From Streptomyces hyaluromycini (GTDB lineage Bacteria; Actinomycetota; Actinomycetes; Streptomycetales; Streptomycetaceae): a stretch of 64,000 nt of DNA. The translations under genes were made by a program, and so were the position numbers. The notes beneath the pieces were generated by a model that did not search any database, was not told the DNA's origin, and was given only the letters and a program-made list of their open reading frames with translations. The stretch covers positions 1,222,319 to 1,286,318 of the forward strand of contig NZ_BCFL01000016.1 of the NCBI RefSeq assembly GCF_002217755.1, written 5' to 3'. Positions 26,704 through 35,487 of the stretch are shown here, piece after piece. The stretch's first letter is position 1, and each line of letters starts with the position of its first letter.

Positions 26704-29222
26704 CTCCCCGCCCCCACAAGGTCATTGTCCGCATCGAGTACATCGAGCACATCGAGGCCGAGCAGCAGGCGCAGCACCGGCAGCACGGCGTCGGCGCGCC
26801 CGGCGTCCGCCTCGGCACCGAAGCCCGGTGTCCCGCCGGTCTGCGCCGCTCCCCCCTGGAGCCGCTCCCCCGGCCCGCGGCGCACCAGTTCGCCGATCGT
26901 CCGGCGCACCCCCGGCTCGTACACCGAGAACGTCCGCCGCAGCAGCGGCAGCACGTCCGTGAACGCCTCCGCCGGCACCCCGGTCAGCCAGGAGTCGACC
27001 AGGCCGAGCAGCCGCTCGTCGTGCACCAGCAGCATCCCGCCCCCGCCGCTGCCGCCCACGAACCCCTCGATCCAGGCGGCCGCGTCCGCCGGCGGGGTCC
27101 CCGGCGAGAGCACCAGCCCCATCAGCCGCGCCACCTCCTCCGGCCCCAGCTCCCCCTCGTCCAGCAGAATCCGCACGGCCCGCCCGCGCAGCACCCCGGG
27201 CACGGTCTCCCGCCCGGACAGCGTGCGCAGCACGGCCCGCCAGCGGCGCCGCAGGTCACGGTGGCCGGAAGGGGACTGGCCGGAAGGGGACAGGACACCG
27301 GTGCCGTCCGCCGATGCCGCCGCGGTCTGCGTCTGCGGCGCCGTCTCGCCGAGCAGCCCCACCGCCGTGTGCACCGCGTCCACATGGCCCCGCATCTCCT
27401 CCGCCGCGTCCGCGTCGAGGGCGGCGCAGGCCGGTGGGAGCCCGACGAAGACCCGCTCGGCGAGGCCCGCGGCGACCTCGGCGAGCGCGCGGGTGTCGGT
27501 GCCCCGGACGTCGCCGTAGCGCAGGGAGCGGACCAGGGCCGGCAGGGCCTGGGCGAGATGGCCGACGTCCGTGTCCAGCGCGGCCCGGTCGGCGAGCGCC
27601 CGCATCACCACCGGCAGTGCGTCCGGCAACCCGGCGAGCAGGCAGTGCTCGGCGAGCCCCGTGACATCGGCGAGGGCACTCGCGTGCTCCGCGTCGGCCT
27701 CGGCCCTGGCCGTCGCCGCGCCCTCGACGGTCGTCCCCCACACCCCGGCCTCGGCCACCCGCACCGACAGCTCCGGCTCCCAGCGCAGCCGCCACGTCTC
27801 CCGGAACGTGCCCGTGCTCCCCCGTGACTCGGCCGGCTCGCCCCAGTCGATGCCGAGCAGCCGCAGCCGGTGCAGCAGCCGGCTGCGCCCGGCGTCGGTG
27901 TCCTTGCGCAGGTCGAGCTCCAGCTCCCGCTCCAGCGCCTCCGGCTTGAGCCTGAGCCGGCGCTGCTCCCGGACCAGGTCCCGCTGCAACGGCACCGCGG
28001 GCGCCGCCTCCGGCACCTCCCCCAGCACGTCCCCGACCACCAGCCGGTCGTGCACCAGCGCCAGCGGGACGTCCGAGCCCTCGCACAGCACCGCCCGCAC
28101 CGCGTCGGTGGTCTCGCCGAGGCCGGGCAGCGGGCGGCCGCGCATCACGGCCAGCGTCTCGGCCAGCCGTACCGCTTCGATGACATGGGCCGAGGAGACG
28201 ATCCGGTCCTCCTCGCGCAGCAGTCCGGCCACCTTGGTGAGCCACCGCTCCACCGGCCGGTCCGGGGCGCGGAACAGATGTCCGTACCAGCCCGGCGAGT
28301 CGACGCCGGCGCCGTATCCGCTCGCCCGGGCCAGCCGGCGGTTCGTCCACGGCACCCAGGTCATGTCCGTCCTGACCTTGGGCAGCCCCTTCAGCAGCTC
28401 CCGGTCGGCGGCGACGGTGGTCTTCGCGCGCAGCGCCGGCACGTGCCACGCCCCGCACACCACCGCGACCCGCTCCCCGAACTCCCGCTGCGCGGCGCGC
28501 AGTCGCTGGCGCATATGGGCCTCCCGCACGGGATCCCGGTCGCGGCCGCCGGCCCCGTATGTCTCCCGCAGCGCCCCCATCGCCTCCTCCACCGCGGCGA
28601 ACGGCGCGAACACGTCCCGCTCCCCGGTCCCGCCCCGGTGCTCGACGACGTCCTCCCACCAACGCTCGGGATCGTCGTAACCGGCGGCCTCGGCGAGGGC
28701 GGCGAGGGGGTCGACGCGCAACTGCCGGTCGGTGGGCGACTCGTCTGCCGCGTCGGGCTTCCGCCCCCTGCCGTCGGGCTCTTCGGCTGCATCGGGCTCC
28801 TGCCGCCCGGCGCCGGGCTCGTCGGGCTCTGTGCCGGGGATCGCGACCGCTTCCCCTTCCTCCCTCCCCCAGGCCAGCGTGTGCGTGGCCGGCAGGTCGA
28901 TGAAGCGGGCCGGGACCTCGTGCTCCAGGGCCCAGCGGACCGCCACCCACTCGGGGCTGAAGTCGGCCAGCGGCCAGAACGCGGAGCGGCCGGGCTCGTC
29001 CACGGCGTGCGCGAGGAGCGCGACCGGTGGCCGCATCTCCGGGTCGGCGGCCAGCGGGATGAGCGCGTCGGCCTCGGGCGGTCCCTCGATCAGCACGGCC
29101 CGCGGCCGGGCGGCGTCCAGCGCGGCCCGCACCGCCCGCGCGGAGCCGGGCCCGTGGTGCCGTACCCCGAGCAGCAGCGGCCCGGGGCCGGGCGACCGCC
29201 GCCACGCCGTGTCGTCGCTCAT
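26700..29222 (-). CDS. DUF5682 family protein (possible TraB/TIKI-like enzyme)
   Basis: 840 residues. The N-terminal 300 residues show a GxxH motif (Gly19-His22, followed by HGPGSA), Glu46 in VLIEGPPEA, an RExHM segment (Arg233-Met237) and a second GxxH (Gly257-His260, CGAWHVPAL). This set resembles the TraB/TIKI/EreA/ChaN enzyme superfamily, whose metal-dependent active sites use two GxxH motifs and an acid. That assignment is my inference. The remainder is alpha-helical without recognised motifs. The ORF overlaps the MoxR gene by four bases and the vWA gene by four, so the three proteins are made together. Confidence 0.85.
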   Translation of the reverse strand: MSDDTAWRRSPGPGPLLLGVRHHGPGSARAVRAALDAARPRAVLIEGPPEADALIPLAADPEMRPPVALLAHAVDEPGRSAFWPLADFSPEWVAVRWALEHEVPARFIDLPATHTLAWGREEGEAVAIPGTEPDEPGAGRQEPDAAEEPDGRGRKPDAADESPTDRQLRVDPLAALAEAAGYDDPERWWEDVVEHRGGTGERDVFAPFAAVEEAMGALRETYGAGGRDRDPVREAHMRQRLRAAQREFGERVAVVCGAWHVPALRAKTTVAADRELLKGLPKVRTDMTWVPWTNRRLARASGYGAGVDSPGWYGHLFRAPDRPVERWLTKVAGLLREEDRIVSSAHVIEAVRLAETLAVMRGRPLPGLGETTDAVRAVLCEGSDVPLALVHDRLVVGDVLGEVPEAAPAVPLQRDLVREQRRLRLKPEALERELELDLRKDTDAGRSRLLHRLRLLGIDWGEPAESRGSTGTFRETWRLRWEPELSVRVAEAGVWGTTVEGAATARAEADAEHASALADVTGLAEHCLLAGLPDALPVVMRALADRAALDTDVGHLAQALPALVRSLRYGDVRGTDTRALAEVAAGLAERVFVGLPPACAALDADAAEEMRGHVDAVHTAVGLLGETAPQTQTAAASADGTGVLSPSGQSPSGHRDLRRRWRAVLRTLSGRETVPGVLRGRAVRILLDEGELGPEEVARLMGLVLSPGTPPADAAAWIEGFVGGSGGGGMLLVHDERLLGLVDSWLTGVPAEAFTDVLPLLRRTFSVYEPGVRRTIGELVRRGPGERLQGGAAQTGGTPGFGAEADAGRADAVLPVLRLLLGLDVLDVLDADNDLVGAGR

Positions 29223-30337
29223 GCGCTCACCTCTCGGCAGGCGCGGTAGAAGTCCTTCCAGCCGTCCCGCTCGCGGACGACCGTCTCCAGGTACTCCTGC
29301 CAGATGACCCGGTCGGCGGCCGGGTCGCGGACGACGGCCCCGAGGATGCCGGCCGCGACGTCGCCGGCCCGCAGCACGCCGTCCCCGAAGTGGGCCGCCA
29401 GGGCGAGGCCGCCCGTGACGACGGAGATCGCCTCGGCCGTGGAGAGCGTGCCGCTCGGCGACTTGAGCTTGGTGCGGCCGTCGGCGGTGACGCCGTCGCG
29501 CAGCTCGCGGAAGACGGTGACGACCCGGCGGATCTCCTCGATGCCGTCGGGCACGGCCGGCAGGTCCAGGGAGCGGCCGAGCTGGTCGACGCGGCGGGCG
29601 ACGATGTCGACCTCGGCGTCCGGGCTCTCCGGCAGCGGCAGCACCACGGTGTTGAAGCGGCGGCGCAGGGCGCTGGAGAGGTCGTTGACACCCCGGTCGC
29701 GGTCGTTGGCGGTGGCGATCAGGTTGAAGCCGCGGACCGCCTGCACCTCCTGGCCGAGCTCGGGAACGGGCAGGGTCTTCTCGGACAGGATCGTGATCAG
29801 TGTGTCCTGCACGTCGGCGGGGATCCGGGTCAGCTCCTCGACTCTCGCCGTCATCCCCTCCGCCATGGCCCGCATGACCGGGCTCGGCACGAGGGCGTCC
29901 CGGCTCGGGCCGTGGGCCAGCAGCTGCGCGTAGTTCCAGCCGTAGCGGATGGCCTCCTCAGGGGTGCCGGCCGTGCCCTGCACCAGCAGGGTCGAGTCGC
30001 CGCTGACGGCGGCCGCCAGGTGCTCGGAGACCCAGGTCTTGGCGGTGCCGGGCACGCCGAGCAGGAGCAGGGCGCGGTCGGTGGCGAGGGTGGTGACGGC
30101 GACCTCGACGATGCGGCGCGGACCGACGTACTTCGGTGTGATCACCGTGCCGTCCGGCAGTGTGCCGCCGAGCAGATAGGTGGCGACCGCCCACGGCGAC
30201 ATCTTCCAGCGGGCCGGGCGCGGCCGGTCGTCCTGCGCGGCCAGCGCCGCCAGTTCGGCCGCGAAGGCGTGCTCGGCGTGCGGTCGCAGCGCACTCTCGA
30301 TGGTCGTCGGGTCGGTCGGTTCCACGGACACAGTCAT
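29219..30337 (-). CDS. MoxR-type AAA+ ATPase
   Basis: 372 residues from the ATG at 30337, preceded by GGAGGGGG. Walker A is GVPGTAKT at residues 94-101. In the Walker B position the protein has RVEELTRIP (Glu167-Glu168) instead of the usual Asp-Glu. Sensor 1 is LIATANDRD, and the arginine finger region is SSALRRRFN. MoxR ATPases are chaperone-like and work with vWA proteins. It heads the three-gene operon with DUF5682 and vWA genes. Its promoter lies in the divergent spacer with the SWIM gene. Confidence 0.93.
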   Translation of the reverse strand: MTVSVEPTDPTTIESALRPHAEHAFAAELAALAAQDDRPRPARWKMSPWAVATYLLGGTLPDGTVITPKYVGPRRIVEVAVTTLATDRALLLLGVPGTAKTWVSEHLAAAVSGDSTLLVQGTAGTPEEAIRYGWNYAQLLAHGPSRDALVPSPVMRAMAEGMTARVEELTRIPADVQDTLITILSEKTLPVPELGQEVQAVRGFNLIATANDRDRGVNDLSSALRRRFNTVVLPLPESPDAEVDIVARRVDQLGRSLDLPAVPDGIEEIRRVVTVFRELRDGVTADGRTKLKSPSGTLSTAEAISVVTGGLALAAHFGDGVLRAGDVAAGILGAVVRDPAADRVIWQEYLETVVRERDGWKDFYRACREVSA

Positions 30338-30380
30338 GGCTGAGGCCCCCTCCAGCTCGGCCGGTTCGGATCTGGTGTCC

Positions 30381-30403
30381 ACCGTGCACCACGCCACTGA
30401 CAA
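30381..30403 (-). promoter_or_regulatory. PafBC/RecA-NDp-like promoter of the MoxR operon (one mismatch)
   Basis: On the minus strand: TTGTCAGTG, eight bases, then CACGGT. The -10 differs from TAnnnT only in its first base. The predicted start lies about 37 bases before the MoxR ATG, leaving room for its ribosome-binding site. Confidence 0.6.
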
Positions 30404-30439
30404 TCGCTCTGACCTGCACAAACACGCTCGTCGGGGTGA

Positions 30440-30462
30440 TTGTCAGTGGCGGGATCTACCTT
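30440..30462 (+). promoter_or_regulatory. PafBC/RecA-NDp-type promoter of the SWIM gene
   Basis: TTGTCAGTG, eight bases, TACCTT: a full match to TTGTCRGTG-N8-TAnnnT. The start would fall at about 30469-30470, making the SWIM message leaderless. It is back to back with the copy for the MoxR operon, 37 bases away. Confidence 0.8.
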
Positions 30463-30469
30463 CGATGAC

Positions 30470-31825
30470 ATGACTCAGCAGGGGGTGCGCTGGAGTGCGG
30501 ACCAGGTGCTGGCCTTGGCGCCTGACGCCGCGTCACGCAAAGCGGGAAGCAAACTCGGAGCGGCCGGGCCGTGGTCCGGGGCCGGGAGTTGTGAGGAGGG
30601 GACGGTATGGGGACTGTGCAAGGGCAGCGGCAGCAAGCCGTACCAGACGATCGTGGACATCGCCGACCCGGCGGGTCCCGCCTACAAGTGCAGTTGCCCG
30701 AGCCGGAAGTTCCCCTGCAAGCACGCCCTCGGACTGCTCCTGCTCTGGGCGGGCGAGGACGACTCCGTGCCGGCGGTGCGGCAGCCGCCGGACTGGGCCG
30801 AGCAGTGGATCGCGGGCCGGCGCAGGCGCGCGGAGGACAAACGGCCGGCGGACGGCGGGAGTTCCCCGGCCGCCGCTGATCCGGAGGGGGCCCGGCGGCG
30901 GGCGGAGAAGCGGGCCGCGCGGGTCACGGCGGGTGCCACGGAGCTGGAGCAGCGCCTGTCCGACCTGCTGCGCGGCGGCCTGGCCGCGGCCGAACAGGCG
31001 GGGTACGGACTGTGGGAGGAGACGGCGGCCCGCATGGTCGACGCCCAGGCCCCCGGACTGGCCGCACGGGTACGGGAGTTGGGGGCGATACCGGGCTCGG
31101 GTCCGGGCTGGCCGGTGCGGCTCCTTGAGGAGTGTGCGCTGCTGCACCTCCTCGTCCAGGGCTGGCTGCGCCGGGACCGGCTCCCGGCGGGCCTCGCGGC
31201 CACGGTCCGCTCCCGTGTCGGCCTGCCCGCCCCGGCGGACGGCCCGCCGGTGCGCGACCGCTGGCTGGTCCTCGCCCAGTACGACACGGCGGACGCGAAG
31301 CTGACGACCCGCCGGATCTGGCTGCACGGCGCCGACTCGGGCCGTACGGCACTGCTCCTCTCCTACGGCGCGGCCGGCCGCGCCCCCGAGCTGGCGCTGC
31401 CGGTCGGCCTCGCCCTGGAGGCGGAGCTGTCCGCCTATCCGGGCGCGGGGCAGCACCGGGCGGCGCTGGGTGAGCGGTTCGCCGCACCCGCGCCCCTGTC
31501 GACACGGCCGCCGGGCGTGCCGACGGCGCAGGCGGTGGCCCGGTACGGGGAGGCGCTGCGCGAGGACCCGTGGCTGGATTCGGTGCCGGTGACGCTGGCC
31601 CGGGTGGTGCCGGTCCGGGACGGCGACTCCTGGCAACTGGCGGACGCCGAGGGCGAGTCCGCGCTGCCGCTCGCTCCCGCCGCCCGTTCGGGGCCGGGGC
31701 TGTGGCGGCTGGCCGCGCTCTCGGGCGGCGCCCCGGTCACGGTCTTCGGCGAGTGCGGCCACCGCGGCTTCACCCCGCTGACGGCCTGGCCTCAGACAGC
31801 GGGCGAGGCGGTACCGCTGTGCTGA
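30470..31825 (+). CDS. SWIM zinc-finger protein
   Basis: 451 residues. The SWIM zinc ligands are Cys74, Cys76, Cys83 and His85 in YKCSCPSRKFPCKH. SWIM domains bind DNA or protein partners and occur in RecA-loading factors and helicases. The rest of the protein is helical and Ala/Arg-rich with no other recognised motif. The ATG at 30470 is chosen because the damage-type promoter immediately upstream would give a leaderless message; the longer open frame starts inside the promoter. It is the first gene of the operon with DUF5691 and divergent from the MoxR operon. Confidence 0.9.
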   Translation: MTQQGVRWSADQVLALAPDAASRKAGSKLGAAGPWSGAGSCEEGTVWGLCKGSGSKPYQTIVDIADPAGPAYKCSCPSRKFPCKHALGLLLLWAGEDDSVPAVRQPPDWAEQWIAGRRRRAEDKRPADGGSSPAAADPEGARRRAEKRAARVTAGATELEQRLSDLLRGGLAAAEQAGYGLWEETAARMVDAQAPGLAARVRELGAIPGSGPGWPVRLLEECALLHLLVQGWLRRDRLPAGLAATVRSRVGLPAPADGPPVRDRWLVLAQYDTADAKLTTRRIWLHGADSGRTALLLSYGAAGRAPELALPVGLALEAELSAYPGAGQHRAALGERFAAPAPLSTRPPGVPTAQAVARYGEALREDPWLDSVPVTLARVVPVRDGDSWQLADAEGESALPLAPAARSGPGLWRLAALSGGAPVTVFGECGHRGFTPLTAWPQTAGEAVPLC

Positions 31826-31919
31826 CCCGGCCGGCACCCGAACCGACCCGGCACCACCGCACCGCACCCGAACCGGCTCGCGGAACTCGCGGAACTCAGG
31901 GAAACGGAAGGGGAACCCC

Positions 31920-33512
31920 GTGAGCACTTGGGAGGATCTCGTCACCACGGCTCTGCTGGGCACGGACCGGCGTCCGCCGGCGACCGGCGGACCGGGCCGG
32001 GACGCTCCGGCGGCCCTGCTGGACGAGGCGGCCGTGGCGACCGTGCGACGGCGGGCCGGGCTGCGTCCGGCACCGGCCGAGCCCCGCCCCGAACCGGCCG
32101 CCGAGGACCTGCGTCCCGCGCTGCCGGCCGCCGCGGCCCGCCGGCTGGCGATGCTGCTCTCCGACCGTCCCGGCATCGCGGCCGGCAGCCGCCGGGGCAC
32201 CTCGCCCGACCTGATGGAGCTGCTGCCGCAGTGGCTCGCGGCGGCCAACGCACGCGGGTTCGCCGCACCCCCGCAGACGCTGCCCGCACTGCTGGACGCG
32301 GCCCGGGGCCGTACCGACCTGCGGCCCGCCGCGCTGGCCTTCGCCGGACCGCGCGCCCTGTGGCTGGCCCGGCTCAACCAGGACTGGCGGTTCGCCCTGC
32401 GCGCGGCCCCGGGCGGCGGCGCGGACCTGCCCGGCCCCGAGGACACCGACGCGATACAGCGGCTGTGGCAGGAGGGGCTGTTCGCCGAGCGGGTCGCGTT
32501 GCTGGCCGCGCTACGGGCCCGGGCGCCCGAGGCGGCACGCGAGCTGCTGGCCGGGACCTGGGCGACGGAGCGGGCCGAGGACCGGCTGATGTTCCTGGAC
32601 TCGCTGCGCTCGGGACTGGCCGCCGGGGACGAGCCGTTCCTGGAGCAGGCGCTGTCGGACCGGAGCCGTAACGTGCGGACGACGGCGGCGGAGCTGCTGT
32701 CCGCGCTGCCAGGCTCGGCACTCGCCGGGCGGATGGCGGCGCGGGCCGGATCGTGCGTGGCGGTCGACCACACCGGGGACGGCCCGGCGATCGCGGTGGA
32801 GGCACCGCCGGAGTGCGACCCGGGGATGGAGCGCGACGGGGTGGTGGCCAAACCCCCGGCCGGGCGGGGGGAACGGTCGTGGTGGCTGGGGCAGTTGGTG
32901 GAGGCGACCCCGCTCTCCACCTGGCCGGCGCGGCTGGGCGGCCGTACGCCCGGGGAGATCGTGGCGCTGCCGGTGGCGGACGGCTGGCAGGGCGAGCTGC
33001 ACGCGGCCTGGTGCCGGGCCGCCGTACGGCAGCGGGACGCCGAGTGGGCGAGAGCGCTGCTCGGGGTTCCGGCGGCACCGGAGGCGGGCGGTCCTGGCGC
33101 GGTGTCCCTCGCCGAGCGGGCCAAGCTGCTGGGCACGCTGGAGGGCCCGGAGCGGGCCGGCTGGGTGGCGGGCTTCATCGCGGCGCACGGCCTGTCAGAA
33201 GCGTTCCAGCTGCTCGGCGTGTGCGCCGTACCGTGGTCGGCGTCGCTCGGCCGGTCCGTGGTGGACGCCCTCAACATCGCCCGTGATGCGGGGAGTTACC
33301 CCTGGAGCTTCAGCGGGGTGATGGGCCTGGCCGAGCGCTGCCTGGATCCCGCGGAAGCCGGCCGACTGGACGCGCTCCTGGCGGTACCGGACGAACGGGA
33401 GGACGCGTCACCGGGAGCCGGCGGCTACTGGGCGGAGGCGTTCCAGCGCCTGGTGACAACACTGAGACTACGAGCAGCAATGCTCACAGAGCTGAACCCA
33501 CCCGCCCCGTAA
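31920..33512 (+). CDS. DUF5691 family protein
   Basis: 530 residues, predicted soluble and all-helical, with repeated Ala/Leu/Arg-rich helices resembling HEAT-type repeats (SDRSRNVRTTAAELLSAL is typical). The family co-occurs with SWIM, MoxR, DUF5682 and vWA genes, as here. A GTG start follows GGAACCCC 94 bases after the SWIM gene, same strand, presumably one transcript. No biochemical activity can be deduced. A scaffold or substrate-recognition role is a guess. Confidence 0.85.
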   Translation: MSTWEDLVTTALLGTDRRPPATGGPGRDAPAALLDEAAVATVRRRAGLRPAPAEPRPEPAAEDLRPALPAAAARRLAMLLSDRPGIAAGSRRGTSPDLMELLPQWLAAANARGFAAPPQTLPALLDAARGRTDLRPAALAFAGPRALWLARLNQDWRFALRAAPGGGADLPGPEDTDAIQRLWQEGLFAERVALLAALRARAPEAARELLAGTWATERAEDRLMFLDSLRSGLAAGDEPFLEQALSDRSRNVRTTAAELLSALPGSALAGRMAARAGSCVAVDHTGDGPAIAVEAPPECDPGMERDGVVAKPPAGRGERSWWLGQLVEATPLSTWPARLGGRTPGEIVALPVADGWQGELHAAWCRAAVRQRDAEWARALLGVPAAPEAGGPGAVSLAERAKLLGTLEGPERAGWVAGFIAAHGLSEAFQLLGVCAVPWSASLGRSVVDALNIARDAGSYPWSFSGVMGLAERCLDPAEAGRLDALLAVPDEREDASPGAGGYWAEAFQRLVTTLRLRAAMLTELNPPAP

Positions 33513-33610
33513 GGGGCGCCCGAGAGGCGCCCCGAAAGGGGCGCGGGGCTGTGCCGATATGCGGCTCCGCCGCGTGGGCGCGACCAGCCACGACGGCGCC
33601 GCAGCCCACA
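33512..33610. repeat. Dispersed repeat with hairpins between convergent genes
   Basis: Contains GCGCCCC-GAAA-GGGGCGC (33527-33544) plus a preceding CGCCCCGTAAGGGGCG unit, then the CTGTGCCGATATGCGGCT and CGACCAGCCACGACGG segments also found at other intergenic sites here. It probably terminates both DUF5691 and icmB transcripts. Confidence 0.7.
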
Positions 33611-33651
33611 CCCGACCCGCACCCCCAAAGCCGGCACCCCGCGAACGCGGC

Positions 33652-34068
33652 CTACGCCCCAGTCGGCTGCCGGACGTTCTCCCGCACCCACTCCACGATC
33701 GACGCCATCGTCGCCCCCGGCGTGAAGATCGCGGCGACGCCCTTCTCCTTGAGGGGGGCGATGTCGTCCTCGGGGATGATGCCGCCGCCGAAGACGAGGA
33801 TGTCCTCGGCATCGCGCTGCTTGAGGAGGTCGATGACCGCGGCGAACAGGGTGTTGTGGGCGCCGGAGAGGATGGAGAGGCCGATGGCGTCGGCGTCCTC
33901 CTGGATGGCCGTGTCGACGATCTGCTCCGGCGTCTGGTGGAGCCCGGTGTAGATGACCTCCATGCCCGCGTCGCGCAGCGCCCGCGCGATGACCTTGGCT
34001 CCGCGGTCGTGGCCGTCGAGCCCCGGTTTGGCCACCACCACACGGATCGGGCCGGCTGCCACACCCAT
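33652..34068 (-). CDS. icmB: Isobutyryl-CoA mutase small (B12-binding) subunit
   Basis: 138 residues consisting only of a cobalamin-binding domain. The cobalt-ligand motif DxHxxG is present as Asp18-His20-Gly23 ([10 protein letters not shown]), with SILSGAH and VFGGGIIP in the expected later positions. Stand-alone proteins of this size are the small subunits of isobutyryl-CoA mutase in Streptomyces, interconverting isobutyryl- and n-butyryl-CoA. The large subunit is not encoded nearby, which is normal for icmB. ATG at 34068 is chosen from the GGAGGCAGTG site in front; the frame is open further upstream but not protein-like. Confidence 0.88.
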   Translation of the reverse strand: MGVAAGPIRVVVAKPGLDGHDRGAKVIARALRDAGMEVIYTGLHQTPEQIVDTAIQEDADAIGLSILSGAHNTLFAAVIDLLKQRDAEDILVFGGGIIPEDDIAPLKEKGVAAIFTPGATMASIVEWVRENVRQPTGA

Positions 34069-34393
34069 CACTGCCTCCATGACCATGCAACGAACACGCC
34101 AACATCCATCCGTACCGAGAAGTACCGCACATTCGGCGCGTTCCGCCACCCGTCTCGAGTGAACGAACGTTATCTCCAGCATCCCGCAACCGGCAGTTTC
34201 GCGGAGGTTACAGAGGGGGAAATCACACACAGCGGGACACGTCAGGGAGCCGCAGCGTGGTCCGCGGGGACGGTACGGGCACGCGACGCGGCAAGTCGTC
34301 GTACTCGGCCACCTCCGCCGCCTCCGCCCGGCCTCCCCATGAGGGCACACGGGGGACGGAGCTGTCCTCGGCGTGCCGACAGGAGGTCGGCCG
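34069..34393. other. Divergent upstream region of icmB and the lipase-like gene
   Basis: No gene seen. It must hold the promoters of both flanking genes, but I find no convincing -10/-35 pair. Confidence 0.4.
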
Positions 34394-35257
34394 ATGAAGG
34401 TCACCGAGGTACTGGACCCTTTTCTTCCGTTCTGCCGCCGCCTCCTGCCCAGCAGTCTCACCGGCCTGTCGCTGGCCTTCCTGAAGTCGACCGCCCTGGA
34501 GGCCGCGATCCTGGCCGGGCATCTCCTGCTCTACCCGACGGGCCTCACCCCGGAGCGCCGCCCGCCCGCACCGCCGGCACCGTCCGCGGAGCCTGACGGC
34601 ACGGTCCGGCTGCCGGTCCGGCCGGCTCCGCCGGTCGTGCTGCTGCACGGCTTCATCGACAACCGCTCGGTCTTCGTCCTGCTGCGCCGCACCCTCGCCC
34701 AGCACGGCGGCCAGCGCGTCGAGTCGCTCAACTACTCGCCGCTGACCTGCGACATCCGCACCGCCGCCGAACTGCTCGGCCGGCACATAGAGGAGATCTG
34801 CGAGCGCACCGGCAGCGGTCGGGTCGACATCGTCGGGCACAGCCTCGGCGGGCTGATCGCGCGCTACTACGTCCAGCGCCTCGGCGGCGACCTGCGCGTC
34901 CGCACCCTGGTGACGCTCGGCACCCCGCACTCCGGCACCCGGGTGGTGCCGCTCGCGGACGCGCACCCGATCGTGCGGCAGATGCGCCCCGGTTCGGAGG
35001 TGATCGAGGAGCTGACCAGGCCCGCACCCGGCTGCCGTACCCGGTTCGTGAGCTTCTGGAGCGACCTCGACTCGGTGATGGAGCCGGTGGAGACGGCCCG
35101 TATCGACCACCCGGACCTCATGGCGACGAACGTGCGGGTGACCGGGATCGGTCACCTCGCCCTGCCCGTCCACCCGGCGATCGCGTCCGGCATACGGCAG
35201 GCCCTCGACGAAACACATGCGGAGGAGCGGATCGCGGGCGGTCTGACGGTGGCCTGA
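34394..35257 (+). CDS. Alpha/beta hydrolase, lipase-like
   Basis: 287 residues. The oxyanion-loop HGF at residues 85-87 and the nucleophile elbow GHSLGG (Ser150) are clear. Candidate Asp and His are in the C-terminal third ([11 protein letters not shown]). A hydrophobic N-terminal stretch (residues 18-47) may associate with the membrane. Resembles triacylglycerol lipase-type or PGAP1-like esterases acting on lipids. AGGAGG precedes the ATG. Substrate unknown. Confidence 0.88.
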   Translation: MKVTEVLDPFLPFCRRLLPSSLTGLSLAFLKSTALEAAILAGHLLLYPTGLTPERRPPAPPAPSAEPDGTVRLPVRPAPPVVLLHGFIDNRSVFVLLRRTLAQHGGQRVESLNYSPLTCDIRTAAELLGRHIEEICERTGSGRVDIVGHSLGGLIARYYVQRLGGDLRVRTLVTLGTPHSGTRVVPLADAHPIVRQMRPGSEVIEELTRPAPGCRTRFVSFWSDLDSVMEPVETARIDHPDLMATNVRVTGIGHLALPVHPAIASGIRQALDETHAEERIAGGLTVA

Positions 35258-35409
35258 GGGCGAACCGGGCGGGCGAGGACCGTTCGGCAGAGCCCATTTG
35301 GCCCCACCCTCGCTCGAACACTCCTCGAACACAAGGCCAAACCCGCGCCCGTCGTCCCCCGAAACACGGCCGAATGCCCGTTTCCCGAAACAGCGAAACC
35401 TGTTGAAGA

Positions 35410-35439
35410 TTGTCGCGCCCGTATACCGCCGGGTACAGT
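35410..35439 (+). promoter_or_regulatory. Vegetative-type promoter of the M23 peptidase gene
   Basis: TTGTCG and TACAGT are separated by 18 bases. A start near 35446 would give a leader of about 42 bases before the GTG at 35488. Confidence 0.5.
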
Positions 35440-35487
35440 CGCCGCACTGCTCTGGCAGCCCCTGTTGTCGAGGCGAAAGAGAAGTTG

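Noticed and set aside
30440..30469. Upstream start for the SWIM gene (and the equivalent at 3779 for the DinB-like gene)
   Set aside because: These starts lie inside the damage-type promoter motif and so would not be transcribed. Both frames begin with the same five residues only because the motif is the same.
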